A program made the translations under genes and the position numbers. Below are positions 22,650 through 33,584 of a DNA stretch of 64,000 nt, in pieces (within the stretch, counting starts at the first letter, position 1; every line of letters starts with the position of its first letter). Source of the stretch: Massospora cicadina (Eukaryota > Entomophthoromycota > Entomophthoromycetes > Entomophthorales > Entomophthoraceae); the NCBI GenBank assembly GCA_022478985.1, contig JAKSZP010000005.1, positions 372,001 to 436,000 on the forward strand. The letters are read 5' to 3'. The notes under the pieces are model-generated. The model ran no database searches, was not told the origin of the DNA, and worked only from the letters and a program-made list of their open reading frames with translations.

Positions 22650-23559
22650 AGTTTGTCATTTACTTTCTAATTTCTGGCTTTATTGAAGATCTCCACGACC
22701 AATCTAGGTAAAGTTTGGAGTAGAGTCTCCAGTGTCCAAACTTTATATTTACTTTGAAAATTCACTTGTGAAAGAACACCTTACAAAATTAAGCTTTGCA
22801 TAAAAAGGTTGAACCAGTCTCTGATGAATTTTGTGAAGAAGTCAAAATTTTATGCAATTTGATAAAAGTAATTGAGTTTACAAGATAAAAATTTTATGGT
22901 TAAGTTAATAAGTGTTTTAAAAATATCTAAAAAATGATGATAATGCGAGGAAACACTTAAAAAAGACTAATCAAACTATAACAATATCAGATCTAATTAA
23001 TGGTGCTAATTATGTTCAGCTCACAACTTCTAATTAACAATTTGGTCACATATAACCCATGCTAAGCAAGAAAAGACTAAAGAGAAGACTATAGTGCTTA
23101 TCACAGGTGTGACATAATTAGACAAAATTAGTTCAGATAGTTAAAGTTGAAATAAAATGAGAGATACAAAGAATATGGAAGCATAGAATGGGTAAAGATC
23201 CTCTTAACTACTGGAGATAGAAGAGGACGTCTTTGAGGCAAGACTTCTGACTCTGGAAGCAGAAATGTTGATGCTGCGATTGCAGCTAAAGTGGGTTTTA
23301 GATTCAGCACAGAGGTATTACATTTCCACTACTCATGTGATTGATAAATCCTCATCTGTTAATAAAATTGTGTTTGCTTTAGGATTCTTGACTACTTAAT
23401 TATAATCATCAAGTATAAAAAGTGTTAAATATATGATCCCTGATATAAAAGGGAATGTATGCCCCAACATGATGCTATCCAAGATGATAATAATAAAAGA
23501 GCAGAGGATATTAAATCTCAAACCCAAAATTGGCAACGCCCATAAGTAAGTCTATCAAG
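22650..23559. other. AT-rich stretch, no gene seen
   Basis: There is no open frame above 60 codons except a minus-strand one at 23128-23310 without domain. The stretch may hold the leader and 5' part of the plus-strand gypsy that follows, but no LTR or PBS could be fixed. Confidence 0.4.
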
Positions 23560-24259
23560 AGAGTGAACTCGTTTGGAGAAACCAATTTTGGCAACTAAAC
23601 TGACAGCACCCACTAAATTTACATGCATGACTCAATTGATAAAGGAACCAGCATTTTAGGCTTTATTTCGAGATGATGTTCACTCCTGACAAGGAAACAT
23701 TTTCAGTATTATTGCAGATGTATTAGAACAGTATGGATGGAGCTAGTGACCATCAGAAGGCTCTCCATGTATATAGCTGCATGAGAAGTAATGAATAAGA
23801 ACTTTCAGTAAAAGTTTATGACTAGGATCAGAATGGTCTAAAGTTAATGAGATATTCCCTTATAAATTTTGAGAGACTAAGATGTTAATTATAAGGCAGA
23901 ACAAACTATTAGTGTTATGAGGAAAAGGAGTCAAACAAACTTCTTAGTTTTTGTTAACTCAAAGAACAACAGTTTTGGAAAACCAGATCTATGGATTTAC
24001 TACTTCAAATATGATGTTGCTCAGATAATAAGAAATGCATCCAACTCAAGAAGCACATGAACCTTAAACATTAAAACCACGATATCACTAAAGACATTGA
24101 AGGGAGCGCTACTTAATGTAAAAGGATTTATAAGACAAAAAAGAAATTTTTATCCGCTAACCTCAAAGACTTGAAAAACTTTTTATGAAACTCAATATAA
24201 AAGAAAAAGGCCAAGAGAAAAATCAAAGCCTTTTAATTAGCATCATAGTCTAAAACAAG

Positions 24260-24301
24260 TGTAGCAAGTGTTACAAGATGGGACACTTTTGGTATATTTG
24301 T
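24260..24301 (+). pseudogene. gag zinc knuckle, intact CCHC
   Basis: The 42 bases encode C-S-K-C-Y-K-M-G-H-F-W-Y-I-C, an exact CX2CX4HX4C. This is the nucleic-acid-binding motif of retrotransposon Gag. Stops lie on both sides in the same frame. It is the best anchor for the identity of this region. Confidence 0.75.
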
Positions 24302-24729
24302 CCATTGAAAGCCACCATGTAAAAAGACCCCAGATAATGAAGAGACTTCTGTGGTTGTAAGATGAATGAGTTGCATTAGGAAGGAGAAGACAACTATGAA
24401 GATGAAGAGATAAAAAGTGCAGGATACTGGTGGTAAGAGCTACTAGCCTTATGTCAGCACCTGCAAGTCTTTTAATCCAGAAAACTGATGGAGATTTGAT
24501 GGATACCACTTATGAGGCTCATACCACTCAGCCTAAAACTATAAATGACACCAATGAAGCGGGTAACAGCTTTTAACAAACAACTTCAAAATAATGAGAC
24601 ATTAGAAGAAAATACTGCCAAATTACCGATGTAGAGGCCAGAAGCACTAGTAGATTATAGGAAGTTAGCCACCAGTGTTCTGAAGACAGGAATTCCATTT
24701 ATAAAAAGCGTAACCAAATTTTGGTCATG

Positions 24730-24830
24730 ACCCAGAGAGTTAACTTTCCAGTCTTTGAAACTAGTGCTTTAGTTATCATAATGCCCTGAAAACTTATGAA
24801 GAAATTTATATTTATGTCGACATTGATTAG
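24730..24830 (+). pseudogene. Retropepsin remnant
   Basis: The plus strand reads V-F-E-T-S-A-L-V-I-I-M-P, then a stop, then K-L-M-K-K-F. This lines up with V-F-D-T-G-A-x-x-x-I-M-P-x-K-L-x-K-K of gypsy proteases. Asp has become Glu and Gly has become Ser. It lies 0.45 kb downstream of the zinc knuckle, as expected. Confidence 0.5.
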
Positions 24831-25435
24831 AATGTCATAACAAACAGTTGGGTCAGATATCACGCTTGCTCTAAGAGCTTACTGCTACCTGCATTAATGT
24901 TTTTAGAAATATGGTTTAACTTTCAAGCTATGGTTTTATACTTTCAATATTATGATTTTCTGATCAACACTCATTACTCATTAAGTTTAAGGGTAAAATA
25001 GACTTTACTAATAGTATGATGAGTACATTTAACTAAAAGCGCCCCTAGTGCCTAAGGAAACGACTTATAGGCGTGCAAGCAACAAAAGTGTGTGGTGAAG
25101 ATATATAATTATACCACACTATTAAACTCATAAGTAGAAGTAATAAAACAAATTTTAGTCACAGTAGTAAAGTTAAGTTAATAGTATTGAGTTTGTGAAA
25201 TACATAAGTATGACCCAGAAAACAGCAAGCCATTCCCTACTGACAAGAATTAAGACACCCCATATATAATATATAAAAACTTTAGCCTCTATGGATTATA
25301 ATGAAGGAGCCATGGACCTTAACAGGGCTCCTTAGATCAAGCTACCCAAGAGAGTATCAAAAAATTTAATGTAATATTATGAACCAACCAAATTTAAGTG
25401 TATAAGAGACATGTTATTGACCAAGCAAGATTATT

Positions 25436-25455
25436 TTTTTATTACTAGATGGTAG
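25436..25455 (-). mobile_element. 20 bp LINE-A tail with target-site duplication
   Basis: The insert TTTTTATTACTAGATGGTAG is flanked by CAAGCAAGATTATT at 25422-25435 and 25456-25469 (14 of 14 bases). On the minus strand it is the LINE-A 3' end plus poly(A). Confidence 0.85.
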
Positions 25456-26123
25456 CAAGCAAGATTATTGAGGCATGAATTAAATAAAAAAGTAAAATTT
25501 GTAGAAGAGATGACAAACTGTGAAATTTTCAAGATTTTTATAATATGGTGAAGAAAGAGTTGGCATAGATAATGGGCAATTACAAAGGTATCTTTATTAA
25601 AGGACAAGATTATGGGTTATGCAAATGAGAAGTCCATTCTATGGACAATAGATTATAAAACTGTTCAATTTCAAAACATACTACCAACCAAAAGCATAAG
25701 AAATCAAATCATCACCAGGGATTTAAATTAGTTTACCACAGCTATCTTAATGGGATTGTCCTAAAGCCCATAGGCTTTGGTGCTGCTAATACAAAAGAAG
25801 GATGTAGCACTCCAAATAGTTATGTGATAAATTAGTTGATAATGTTAATAAAAAGATTATACCTGAATCCTAGAAATAATAAAGACTTGATATAGCTAGT
25901 GCATAAATTTCAGTCTATGGGCGATCAAAGGTTCTCGGTCCACTAGTAAAATGAGAAACAATATGAGATTGTTACACAAAGGTTGATATACAATTAAAAT
26001 GCTAACATTTATGTAAATATTTTTTATATACAAAGAATAACACTGCCTAATCCAGTCACATAATCTTTGTCAAAAGTCAACCACTTTAAGTTTCATGATG
26101 ATGCTTCTTAAAACCCCTATATT

Positions 26124-27290
26124 GCAGAAGTGATCCACTTGCTCAGGGAATGCTGATAGAAAGGATCAAGTCACTTGCGATAAGTACTATTAGATCACAG
26201 GGTGCATGACCAGGCAATTTGAAGTTTCTAATTATTTGGTAAATGGGACTTTTACTCATAGTTTATAGCATTTTTAAACATGTTAAAGCGTAAAATAAAT
26301 GACAATGGCTACTCTAAGCACACTGTAACTCCTTTCAACCTCTGCAGAAAACAAAAAGGCTAAATCCAGACTTTCAACAGTACTTCTCCTATATTTGGCG
26401 TTAGTAGCAACATAACAAAATTTATAAAGGCAGGTTTTGTGTAAGAAATTATTTATAAATAAATAAGGAAAGTTTAAAATGTGCTTAAGAGATTTGGGTT
26501 GCTTTAAAGTAGGAATTATTTTTATTGTGTACATTTTTGCTCATAAGACGAGTTTTTATTTTTTACTTGGTTTCAGGTTCAGAGGAGTCCAATTCCCTGA
26601 TTTTCTATAATAATCTGAGTCAACTCTTAAAAAATAATGTGGAGTTCTTACTAGCTTATAAACTATGGATTCTGTTCTGAGACTAACTGTGCCTCATGTT
26701 GTTCCCATAAATCTTATGGCTCTTGCGGCTGTATGGGCATCTTAATTAACTCACTTGATAGAGTTATTGTATAAAGTTGCTTCTTGATATGGTAATATGT
26801 TCATTTAGAGTTTTTACAAATGAGAAACTTTCTATGGATGGTGCTATAGTAATTGTCCTCTAATAGCAGTTGAACCCAAGGGTATAAAAGGGGTTCCAAG
26901 GCATCATTTGAAACATCATGTGCATATTCTTTTCAACTGGTATGTATTTTAAGAATTTTTTAACAAGAGTATTTTTAGTAACGTGTTCTTAAATTAGTGT
27001 TCTATTAAGTTGGGCATGGTTGCCAATTAATTTGGCTGGTCTTGGTGTTTTTAAACTTCCATTATAAAAGCTCCAAACTAGCTCCTATTACAATGAGTCA
27101 AATGATCATAGCTATCTCAATGGCCAGACTTTTTTGGAGTATCAGGCTAATAGCCAATTACTTTTTTTTGTACTAGATGGTCCCATAGTCAATTACTTTT
27201 AATGTTACTAACATTTGCAACCGCAAATTGCCACAACTTTTGAACATTATGGAGAAAGTTCTGACCCAATAACAATGTAACTGTATATCA
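26124..27290 (-). repeat. LTR of the gypsy-5 family, likely solo (ends approximate)
   Basis: It aligns block by block with the LTR at 27351-28450: 26180-26300 against 27420-27560, 26320-26430 against 27560-27670, 26873-26950 against 28088-28170, and 27060-27150 against 28265-28350. It is more diverged than the other two copies. No element of its own lies next to it, so it is either solo or the relic of a tandem. The 83-codon open frame at 26283-26534 is inside it and is not a gene. Confidence 0.6.
27166..27184 (-). mobile_element. 19 bp LINE-A tail with target-site duplication
   Basis: TTTTGTACTAGATGGTCCC is bracketed by ATAGCCAATTACTTTT (27150-27165) and ATAGTCAATTACTTTT (27185-27200), 15 of 16 bases equal. 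Confidence 0.85.
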
Positions 27291-27350
27291 ATGTTTTTAA
27301 ATTATTATGTTTTTTAAACTGATGCCAATATTAATATACAAAATTAGTAT

Positions 27351-28450
27351 TGACAAAGTGGCCCTCTTGCTCTGTGTGTACTAATGTTTGGGGTTGACTA
27401 CTGACATTAAATTATTTGTTTGTTCACAGGATGCGCCAACAGACTAATTAGAGGGTCTACTTTTTGCATACATGAACTTTTCTCATAGTTTTAAATGTGC
27501 AACTATGATGAATCCTATTAATTGTACATATCAGGGGCTACTCCAGAGCATAACATAACTCTCTTAGCCTCTTCAGACAACAGAAAGTCTAAGTCCAAAC
27601 CGTATAATATAACTGTTCCTGGCATTATTAGCACTTACTAAAATTGATAATACTAGAGGCGGATACTGATAAAGATGGTATCTTATTGATATGACCATGA
27701 AAGTATTTATGTAATTTTGAAATAGGGGTGTTCAAAGTATGGAGCTAATTAATAACATGTCAATTTATTCTCACATTACTATTTACTTTACTGCTTGGTA
27801 AAAGACTAAACGAAGTCCACTTTTTTAGTTCTCTGGAATCTTTTGGGCTTCTTTCCTAGATTGTGTATAGATTAGGGATGTTTTTGAACGTGTGGATGCT
27901 GCTCTCATTGCTCCGGGTGTTCTTGTGACCCTTGTGACTGATATGCTGCTGGGTACATAAGTAACTTTAATTATTTGATATTGCAAAAACAATTTGATTT
28001 TTATTTGGCAATTCTGGTATTATGGAGCTTCATACAAATAGCTGAACTCTCTTTATATAGGCTCTTTTCTAATACTTGTCATTGACTGTTAAACCCAAGG
28101 GTATAGAAAGGGGATTCCTCTGAGGCGTCATCTGTGACATTGTGAGCTTAGTCATCTGGACTGGTATTTATATTTCAGGTCCTCCAACGTCATGCTGACC
28201 AGCTAATATATTATATTGGAGGCTAAATGAATATACCGACCTCTGTTGACAGAAATTTTAGGCCCTTTAAGCTATAAAAAGGGCTTCAGAATTTCGTAGA
28301 TCATATTGATTTCTGGACATGTTAGTTTATTTAAAACTCAATTCTGGATGGCTAAATCTTTTAGTACCAATACTACTATTAAATTGAGAATTTTCAGTAG
28401 GTTTTGCATAGGGCATGATTTTAAATCCCATATTTGAGTGTTTTTCAACA
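27351..28450 (-). repeat. gypsy-5 3' LTR
   Basis: On the minus strand it starts TGTTGAAAAACAC next to a purine-rich tract (28451-28463) that follows the end of the integrase. It ends CCACTTTGTCA. It matches the LTR at 53254-54351 over its length, and that copy has a PBS on the other side. The two contexts together fix the orientation. Confidence 0.7.
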
Positions 28451-29202
28451 TTATTCTCCCCATAAGAGACCTAAGGAATGACTTCAAGTGGAGGGGCATT
28501 TACTCAATCATAGGTGATTTGGATGGTTTCATTCTTATGCACTCCTTGGTTTCTCTTCTCATAACAATAGTCTCAGGTACCATCCAGATGACCTGAAATC
28601 TCTCAAGTTGTCCTTCACGCAAGTGATAGAACATCCCTTATGTCCCACATTAAATATGGCCAAATTAAGTATTCAGTCACTCTCCTTCATACTCTCCTTA
28701 AGTGATTTTATTACTTTCCTGGTAACAATCAGTTAAATATTTACTAAATTTTAGCTAATTCTTCCTGATATCTTCAAAGAAGTAAAATTTTCCTATATGC
28801 GTTCATCACTGGGCTTATCAAATTTGGTAAGGCAGCTTATCTACCAAATAGCGCCTTGAATTGAGACATGCTAATAGTCATGTAATAACTTAACTGGTAA
28901 GCAAACAAGGCTGATGGCAACGATGTCCCAACTAGATTAATGGCTAACCGCAATATTCTTTAAATTAATACAAGTGTTCTGTTGATTCTTTTCACGATTC
29001 TATTGGTAGATAGTGTTTATGGCTTTGTTTAAGTTGTTTGACCCTTACTAAGTCCATAAGGCGTCTCACAGCTTTTTAAATAAAGTTTCTTAAATTGTCA
29101 GGGAAGAGTATCTGAGGGCATAAATGATGTCTTATGATCTGATGGTAAAGGAACCTTGAAGTAACTCTTGCAGTAACTTCTTTGACTAGAATTGCTTCTG
29201 TC
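28451..29202 (-). pseudogene. gypsy-5 integrase, core and C-terminal part
   Basis: Directly left of the solo LTR the minus strand gives E-A-I-L-V-K-E-V-T, then Y-H-Q-I-I-R-H-H-L-C-P-Q-I-L-F-P-D-N (second core Asp). Next come F-A-Y-Q-L-S-Y near 28860 and the C-terminal domain down to about 28460. Stops are frequent. The block is collinear with gypsy-1 integrase residues 80-200. Confidence 0.75.
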
Positions 29203-29783
29203 TGTAACAGTCAGGTTTGTCTCAATCATACATTCTGACTCAGATTCAGATTTTCCAAATCTGAGTCAGATCAATTTTAGAATATTTTTGGCTCGGTCAT
29301 TTTGGGCGCTGGGTTGTGCCTCACCCAAGTTGTAGCTAGGCTTGTGTGAGCCTAATCAATGACTCAGGTTAGGCCCCCAAGAGGCGGCCCTTATAAGGGC
29401 ACCTGTCCATTCTGAAGCTCACTTTGGAATTTTTCACCCTAGAATTCCCTACCTGGAGAGTATTGGCAGTGGCTCCCCAGATGAGCTCTGGTCAGCGGGC
29501 AACTTTGTTTTTTATAATCCTGAATAAAAATAAAGGTTATTTTGGGGTTAGCATACCTCGCATACCTGTGATCTGTTTCAGGTGTTTTGTTTTGAAGAGC
29601 TTTCATTTGTTAGGTCAGACCATCCCAGAAGACTTTGCATAACCAACCAGCAGTAGGCAATGTTTGGCGCTGTCAGTGCCTCAAACCTCTCACTACTCGG
29701 TTAGGCTGCTTTGGTTGCTTACCAGTATCACCAAAAAGATTATCTTATTGACAGTCAGAAACTGGAATTTTCCAATTATGACA
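29203..29783 (+). mobile_element. 581 bp solo LTR in gypsy-5 integrase
   Basis: It starts TGTAACAG, ends TATGACA, and is flanked by CTGTC (29198-29202) and CGGTC (29784-29788), four of five bases equal. Removing it joins the integrase codons K-W and T-E-A-I-L-V without a shift. It has LTR signals in plus orientation: TTATAAG at 29391, AATAAAAATAAAG at 29522, and a 12 bp perfect inverted repeat at 29239-29273. Its base composition is less AT-rich than its surroundings, so it is probably younger. The 72-codon open frame at 29424 lies in it and is not a gene. Confidence 0.85.
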
Positions 29784-30100
29784 CGGTCCACTTGGTGAAT
29801 TATATATTACTACAATTATAACTGATTTCCAATTGATGACTCTGAGAATGGTAAATACATCAACTGAAACGTTGTGAAATGGCATGCTTGGAGGGACAAA
29901 CTTAAATATAAATTTCTTTAGGGATAGGCTTTTATTGGGTGCATTCAACACAGAGGTCCAGAGCCTGAATGATATCGTCCAACATGGCATCTCAGTACTA
30001 TCTCTCCTTGAGATAATGGTACGTCTTCTTCAGCTGTCTGTGACCTACTAAGCGGTGTTCTTCCATAACCATCGCCATCCATTCACTCAGATTCACACAA
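29784..30100 (-). pseudogene. gypsy-5 integrase, zinc finger and core start
   Basis: The 81-residue piece (29745-29990, its last codons inside the LTR) shows V-L-N-A-P-N-K-S-L-S for the zinc-finger C-x-x-C end and V-S-V-D-V-F-T-I-L-R at the core start with the first Asp. The histidine pair lies in another frame near 30045. Confidence 0.75.
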
Positions 30101-31127
30101 AGTAGCCATTTCTCCTGTTATTGTTTCTTTATATGTCCATCTCAGAATTTCATCACTCTAAAACAGCTCTTTAATAACTTCAAATTAGCATCCTCTTCTT
30201 CTTTCCATTCTTATTCCGGTTTTACTATAAGCTCATAGACTCTAGTACTCTCATAGTTTTACAAATGGAAGATGGGCAACTGTAACAAGCCATCCTTGTT
30301 AAAGTGCCTTCCTCCTGCTTAGTAAAGATTCTCAGATTAGTAGCTTTGAAATTGAACAGCCCATATTGATAGTCTTCTATATTTATTCTTCGTTTTTGTT
30401 AACCATATTAAAGAGGCGTGATCCATAATAATCTTGAGATGTACTTCATAAGCATAAGGTTGGAAATGATGTATTACTCTGATCAACGCTAGGCACTTGC
30501 ACTATGTAACTGTGTAGTCTGCTCAGACCAAGTGAATGTCATAGAGTAGAACTTGAACAGGTAGTCTACTCCTTCTTCATCTAACTGTGATAGTATGGCG
30601 CCCATATCCACATTGCTTGAAACTGTATACACGTAGAAGGTTTTTGCAATCTATGTATAACAATATCAGGGCTTCCATTAGCTTCTGTTTAAGATAGTTG
30701 AATGCATCTTCTTGATATTGTTCCCAAATAAATAGTACTACTTTGTTGAGTAGGTAAATGAGCATCTCAGATGTTTGCAAAAATTGTCACAAATTGTCAC
30801 TAGCAACCCACAATGCCCAAGAGCATTTTTTGTATCTCATGCACTTGAGGGAACTCATCTTGACGGTGGCTTCATTTTTCCCTTTCTTGGGCTTAATTCC
30901 TTATAATTCACTTCAGATGAAGAAATCCAACTGGATCTTTAGGAACAATCACTTACTTCTTTTAAGCTTTAGGTTGTTTTCTCTTGATCAGGTAAATCCT
31001 CCTTCATGTAAACCTGATCCTTGAACGTCTTGCTGAACACTATGCTAACTTCCAAATAAATAAGCTCGCTTGACATCGTCAGATCTACAAGAAAATTCCC
31101 ATTACTCTTTATAATGTAAATAGAGCG
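30101..31127 (-). pseudogene. gypsy-5 RT C-terminal part and RNase H
   Basis: The 67-residue piece at 30577-30780 has Y-L-L-N-K-V-V-L-F-I-W-E-Q-Y-Q-E-D-A-F-N-Y-L-K-Q-K-L, the RT to RNase H connection. From 30790 to 31127 the frame gives V-F-S-K-T-F-K-D-Q (after motif C) and S-S-S-E-V-N-Y (motif E). The Y-x-D-D box itself is destroyed. RNase H at 30101-30560 is faint. The upstream RT continues at 33585 beyond the insertion. Confidence 0.75.
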
Positions 31128-31206
31128 TGTAAGACTAGAAATACAACCTCATGGGTTAGATTGTGGGGAGTTCCCTCTGAGAGGAAAGTAAGGACCTAAG
31201 GCACCC

Positions 31207-31601
31207 TTGGAGCCCTTGACTCAACTGGGTGACTTAGCCCATGTTGTTTATGAGCGCTGGGTAACTGTTTTAGCCCCAAAACCCACCTACTTTACCCATT
31301 TTCTGCTTCTGACCTTTTTAATAGAATCAAAGGGGTCTATAGGAAGGTATTTCTTGCCAGAGGCCACCAGAAGGACCCCCACCTTCATATGTTCCCCAAC
31401 CTGTTATCTCCTAATCCCTTGGAAACTAGAAAAATTGATCTCAAAACTCTAGAAATTGTTAGTAAGTCAGAAAATCTGGTTTGGGCCATGCAATTTGAGA
31501 TTCTGGGTCACAGAATGCTTTTACAAGTTGAGAATTTGTTCCCATCAAATTTAATAAAGTTGATTGTTATAATTGACGCCTCTGAGAAACAACTAAGTTA
31601 A
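31207..31601 (+). pseudogene. Unassigned open frames in the insertion
   Basis: Two overlapping open frames (31207-31452 and 31389-31601) cover this part. The second reads through a plausible protein with L-E-T-R-K-I-D-L-K-T-L-E-I-V and ends S-E-K-Q-L-S before a stop at AAGTTAAAC. I recognise no family. The pair could be an upstream exon of the gene candidate that follows, or gag of the carrier element. Confidence 0.3.
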
Positions 31602-32108
31602 ACATGCAATCTTAGCAAAATTTCACTCAAGTTTGGATTGGTAAAAGTACCCCCAGGTCAAGGAAAAACCTGACATGAAAGATATCCCTGATATATAAGT
31701 TCTGATTGATAGAATATATGATATATGTAATCAGCTTTACAATCAAAGATGATAGCAAAGTCACATAGCAGATGATTAATGAGTCAGACGAGTTGATTCA
31801 AGCCTATCAAATTTGAATCGAACATCAGAACACCTGGGGCCAGGTCTTAGTAGTCTTAAATAGGCAGTTGACTACTAGTCTAAGCTTTGTTTATCTAAGA
31901 CAGAAAGAGCCTAAAGAATCTAAAGCTATATAAGAATCAAGTAAGCCCTAAAGCAAGTTCAATTAGTCTGAAAAGTGAATATAAGCTGAATATTTCTAAA
32001 AATCATTCCTTGCAGTCAGTAAAGTTAAGATCTTAAAATATTAATTTGATTTACCTGCTTCTGATCCTTAGTAAAGTACAAGGATCTTTATTATCGAGCA
32101 TATATTAA

Positions 32109-32902
32109 TTAAACAACTCTGAAAATCCAAATAATTCTTTTAACTCAATTTCACAATTACCCACTGTCTTTGGTATCTTGGCCCTAACAGGGGTTGGTCT
32201 AGCTGTAGCTCTACAACCTATATTAGGGCCCAACAGACCCTTATTCACAGCTATTGTATTTTTTATCCGCATCCTTCCCTTGATATACTGGACTCTTATC
32301 TCAGACATAGCAAGTCCACGAGTTGCTATGCCAGACTGGGTTAAAGATATTCCAGTCTTGACACCCCGCCTCTGATCTGAAAATTACGTTTCCAGAACTT
32401 CCATGGCCTCATATGTCAGCTATCTGTAAATCTCAAGCCCAGAAATGCTCGTCACAAGCACATCAGCCAGTCCAGCTCTAACCATCCCTCAATTCCTTTT
32501 CCCATTATCCAATATAAAAGACATCAGTCCTTCCTAGAGTCATCTATCATTTCATTCTTTATTCCAATTATAAAAAATCAGTTGAAAACACCCTTCTTCG
32601 CGGATTATACCAACCTACTTCCTACCAAACCTTTCTCTTTGAACCCAACTAAATATGCCGCAATTAGCATCCTGGGACCAATGATTGTTGAGTGGGAACT
32701 ACAATCCATTGATCCAGTGGCTAGCTGAGTGCTGGCTGAAGTCATTAGAAATTATGCTCCCAACCTGCTTCTTCAATCCGCTGTACCAGAAGGGTTCCTA
32801 ATCCACCAGATCCAGTTCACTGACCCACCACGGCTTGGCACAATCTGGCTAACCAAAAGTCTTGCAACCTCTCACTCAGGATGGCCATCATTATCTGCCT
32901 AA
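32109..32902 (+). pseudogene. Spliced two-exon membrane-protein gene candidate, one nonsense codon
   Basis: Exon 1 (32109-32339) is 77 codons, open after a TAA at 32106, with no ATG start seen. It carries two hydrophobic segments (about residues 19-40, G-I-L-A-L-T-G-V-G-L-A-V-A-L, and 47-67, F-T-A-I-V-F-F-I-R-I-L-P-L-I-Y-W). A GT-AG intron of 56 bp (32340-32395, GTTAAAG to TTTCCAG, phase 0) joins it to exon 2. Exon 2 stays open for 110 codons to a TGA at 32726, and 57 codons beyond that to TAA at 32900. Without splicing exon 1 stops 15 codons later. The family is unknown to me and the function cannot be stated. Confidence 0.5.
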
Positions 32903-33584
32903 CTCGCCTCCCTGTACCACCACTAGTTCAGCGCAATTCAGATGAGACAAGGCCTCCCACACCACCAATTTGAACATGTCTTTTGTGTATGATGATCTCC
33001 CATACTCGCAGCCTGGAGGCAAAGTCCAGGAGCCAAATGATCCTGGCTATCACTCCTTTGGGCAATTTGCCTCATTTTACATTAATAAATTAATCTGTTG
33101 TTCCAGCAACTTTTCTGACTCCGCATATCAGTTTAAAACATTCCAACAGCCAAAAGATGATACCCAAGCCCACCCCATATTTAATTTAAACCAATGTAAT
33201 TTAATTTAAAAATCTAGTCCTCATTTTTGCAGATCAACAACATTTAATTAACCTGACTCTTACGTTTATATAGCTGAACCTGAAAATTTTGGGACTAAAA
33301 CCAAAGGCCAGCAACTGCAAAACAAGGATGATTGGTTATCCTCCATATCTTTCCCACTCTTAAGGGTTGACCCAGTAAGACCCGCGGTTGCCCCATTGCA
33401 GCCATCTGGTTTGCTATGAGGCCTTTGGTACATTGATTAACTTTTATTATCCTCACAGGAAAATAGGGTGTCCCTCCTACAAGTCATTAGGGTTTCTATT
33501 CCACTGGCATTTTTGGTAATTTATTGGGTTGTGACACAACAAGATTGGAACCCCAGCCTTACTAAATAAAAAGAATCCATTACA
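32903..33584 (+). pseudogene. Possible further exons of the same gene
   Basis: Open pieces continue in shifting frames: 32970-33209 (79 codons, V-Y-D-D-L-P-Y-S-Q-P-G-G-K), about 33258-33414 (A-E-P-E-N-F-G-T-K-T-K-G-Q-Q), and 33461-33568 (V-I-R-V-S-I-P-L-A-F-L-V-I-Y-W-V-V, a membrane helix, then N-P-S-L-T-K and TAA). Two of them are preceded by good acceptors (TTTTTGCAG at 33229-33237, ATCCTCACAG at 33452-33461). The last stop is followed by an AATAAA-like AAATAAAAAG. The exon phases do not close cleanly, so mutation or wrong borders are involved. Confidence 0.35.

Larger units (their letters stand above)
23560..26100 (+). mobile_element. Decayed plus-strand Ty3/gypsy (gag, protease, RT start)
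   Basis: In order on the plus strand: capsid-like text to about 24200, a zinc knuckle (24260-24301), a protease active-site remnant (about 24745-24810) and RT fingers (about 25770-25830). A 20 bp LINE-A tail interrupts it at 25436. Nothing beyond the first third of RT is recognisable before the LTR that starts at 26124. The spacing between domains fits one element. It is one of the oldest layers, since no frame stays open beyond 60 codons. Confidence 0.65.
31128..33584 (+). mobile_element. 2457 bp insertion of unknown class carrying a spliced gene candidate
   Basis: The segment starts TGTAAGAC and ends CCATTACA, so TGTAA and TTACA form a 5 bp inverted end. It is flanked by GAGCG (31123-31127) and GGGCG (33585-33589). 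Comparison with gypsy-1 RT shows the host RT closing at this point. I find no LTR pair inside it, no RT and no transposase. Its base composition is less AT-rich than its surroundings. It could be a non-autonomous LTR element whose LTRs no longer align, a very long solo LTR, or a DNA transposon. It carries the gene candidate below. Confidence 0.75.

Noticed and set aside
29424..29642. A 72-codon frame near 29424
   Set aside because: It is part of the solo LTR 29203-29783 and has no domain.
29207..29758. ACAGTCAG on both sides (29207-29214 and 29751-29758) as the duplication of the solo LTR
   Set aside because: Integrase codons close only with borders at 29203 and 29783 and the 5 bp duplication CTGTC/CGGTC, which also give TG...CA ends.
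33460..33584. Reading the right end of the 2457 bp insertion as a continuation of gypsy-5 RT
   Set aside because: Alignment with gypsy-1 RT shows that the RT stops at the GGGCG duplication and resumes at 31127. The apparent match beyond it was chance.
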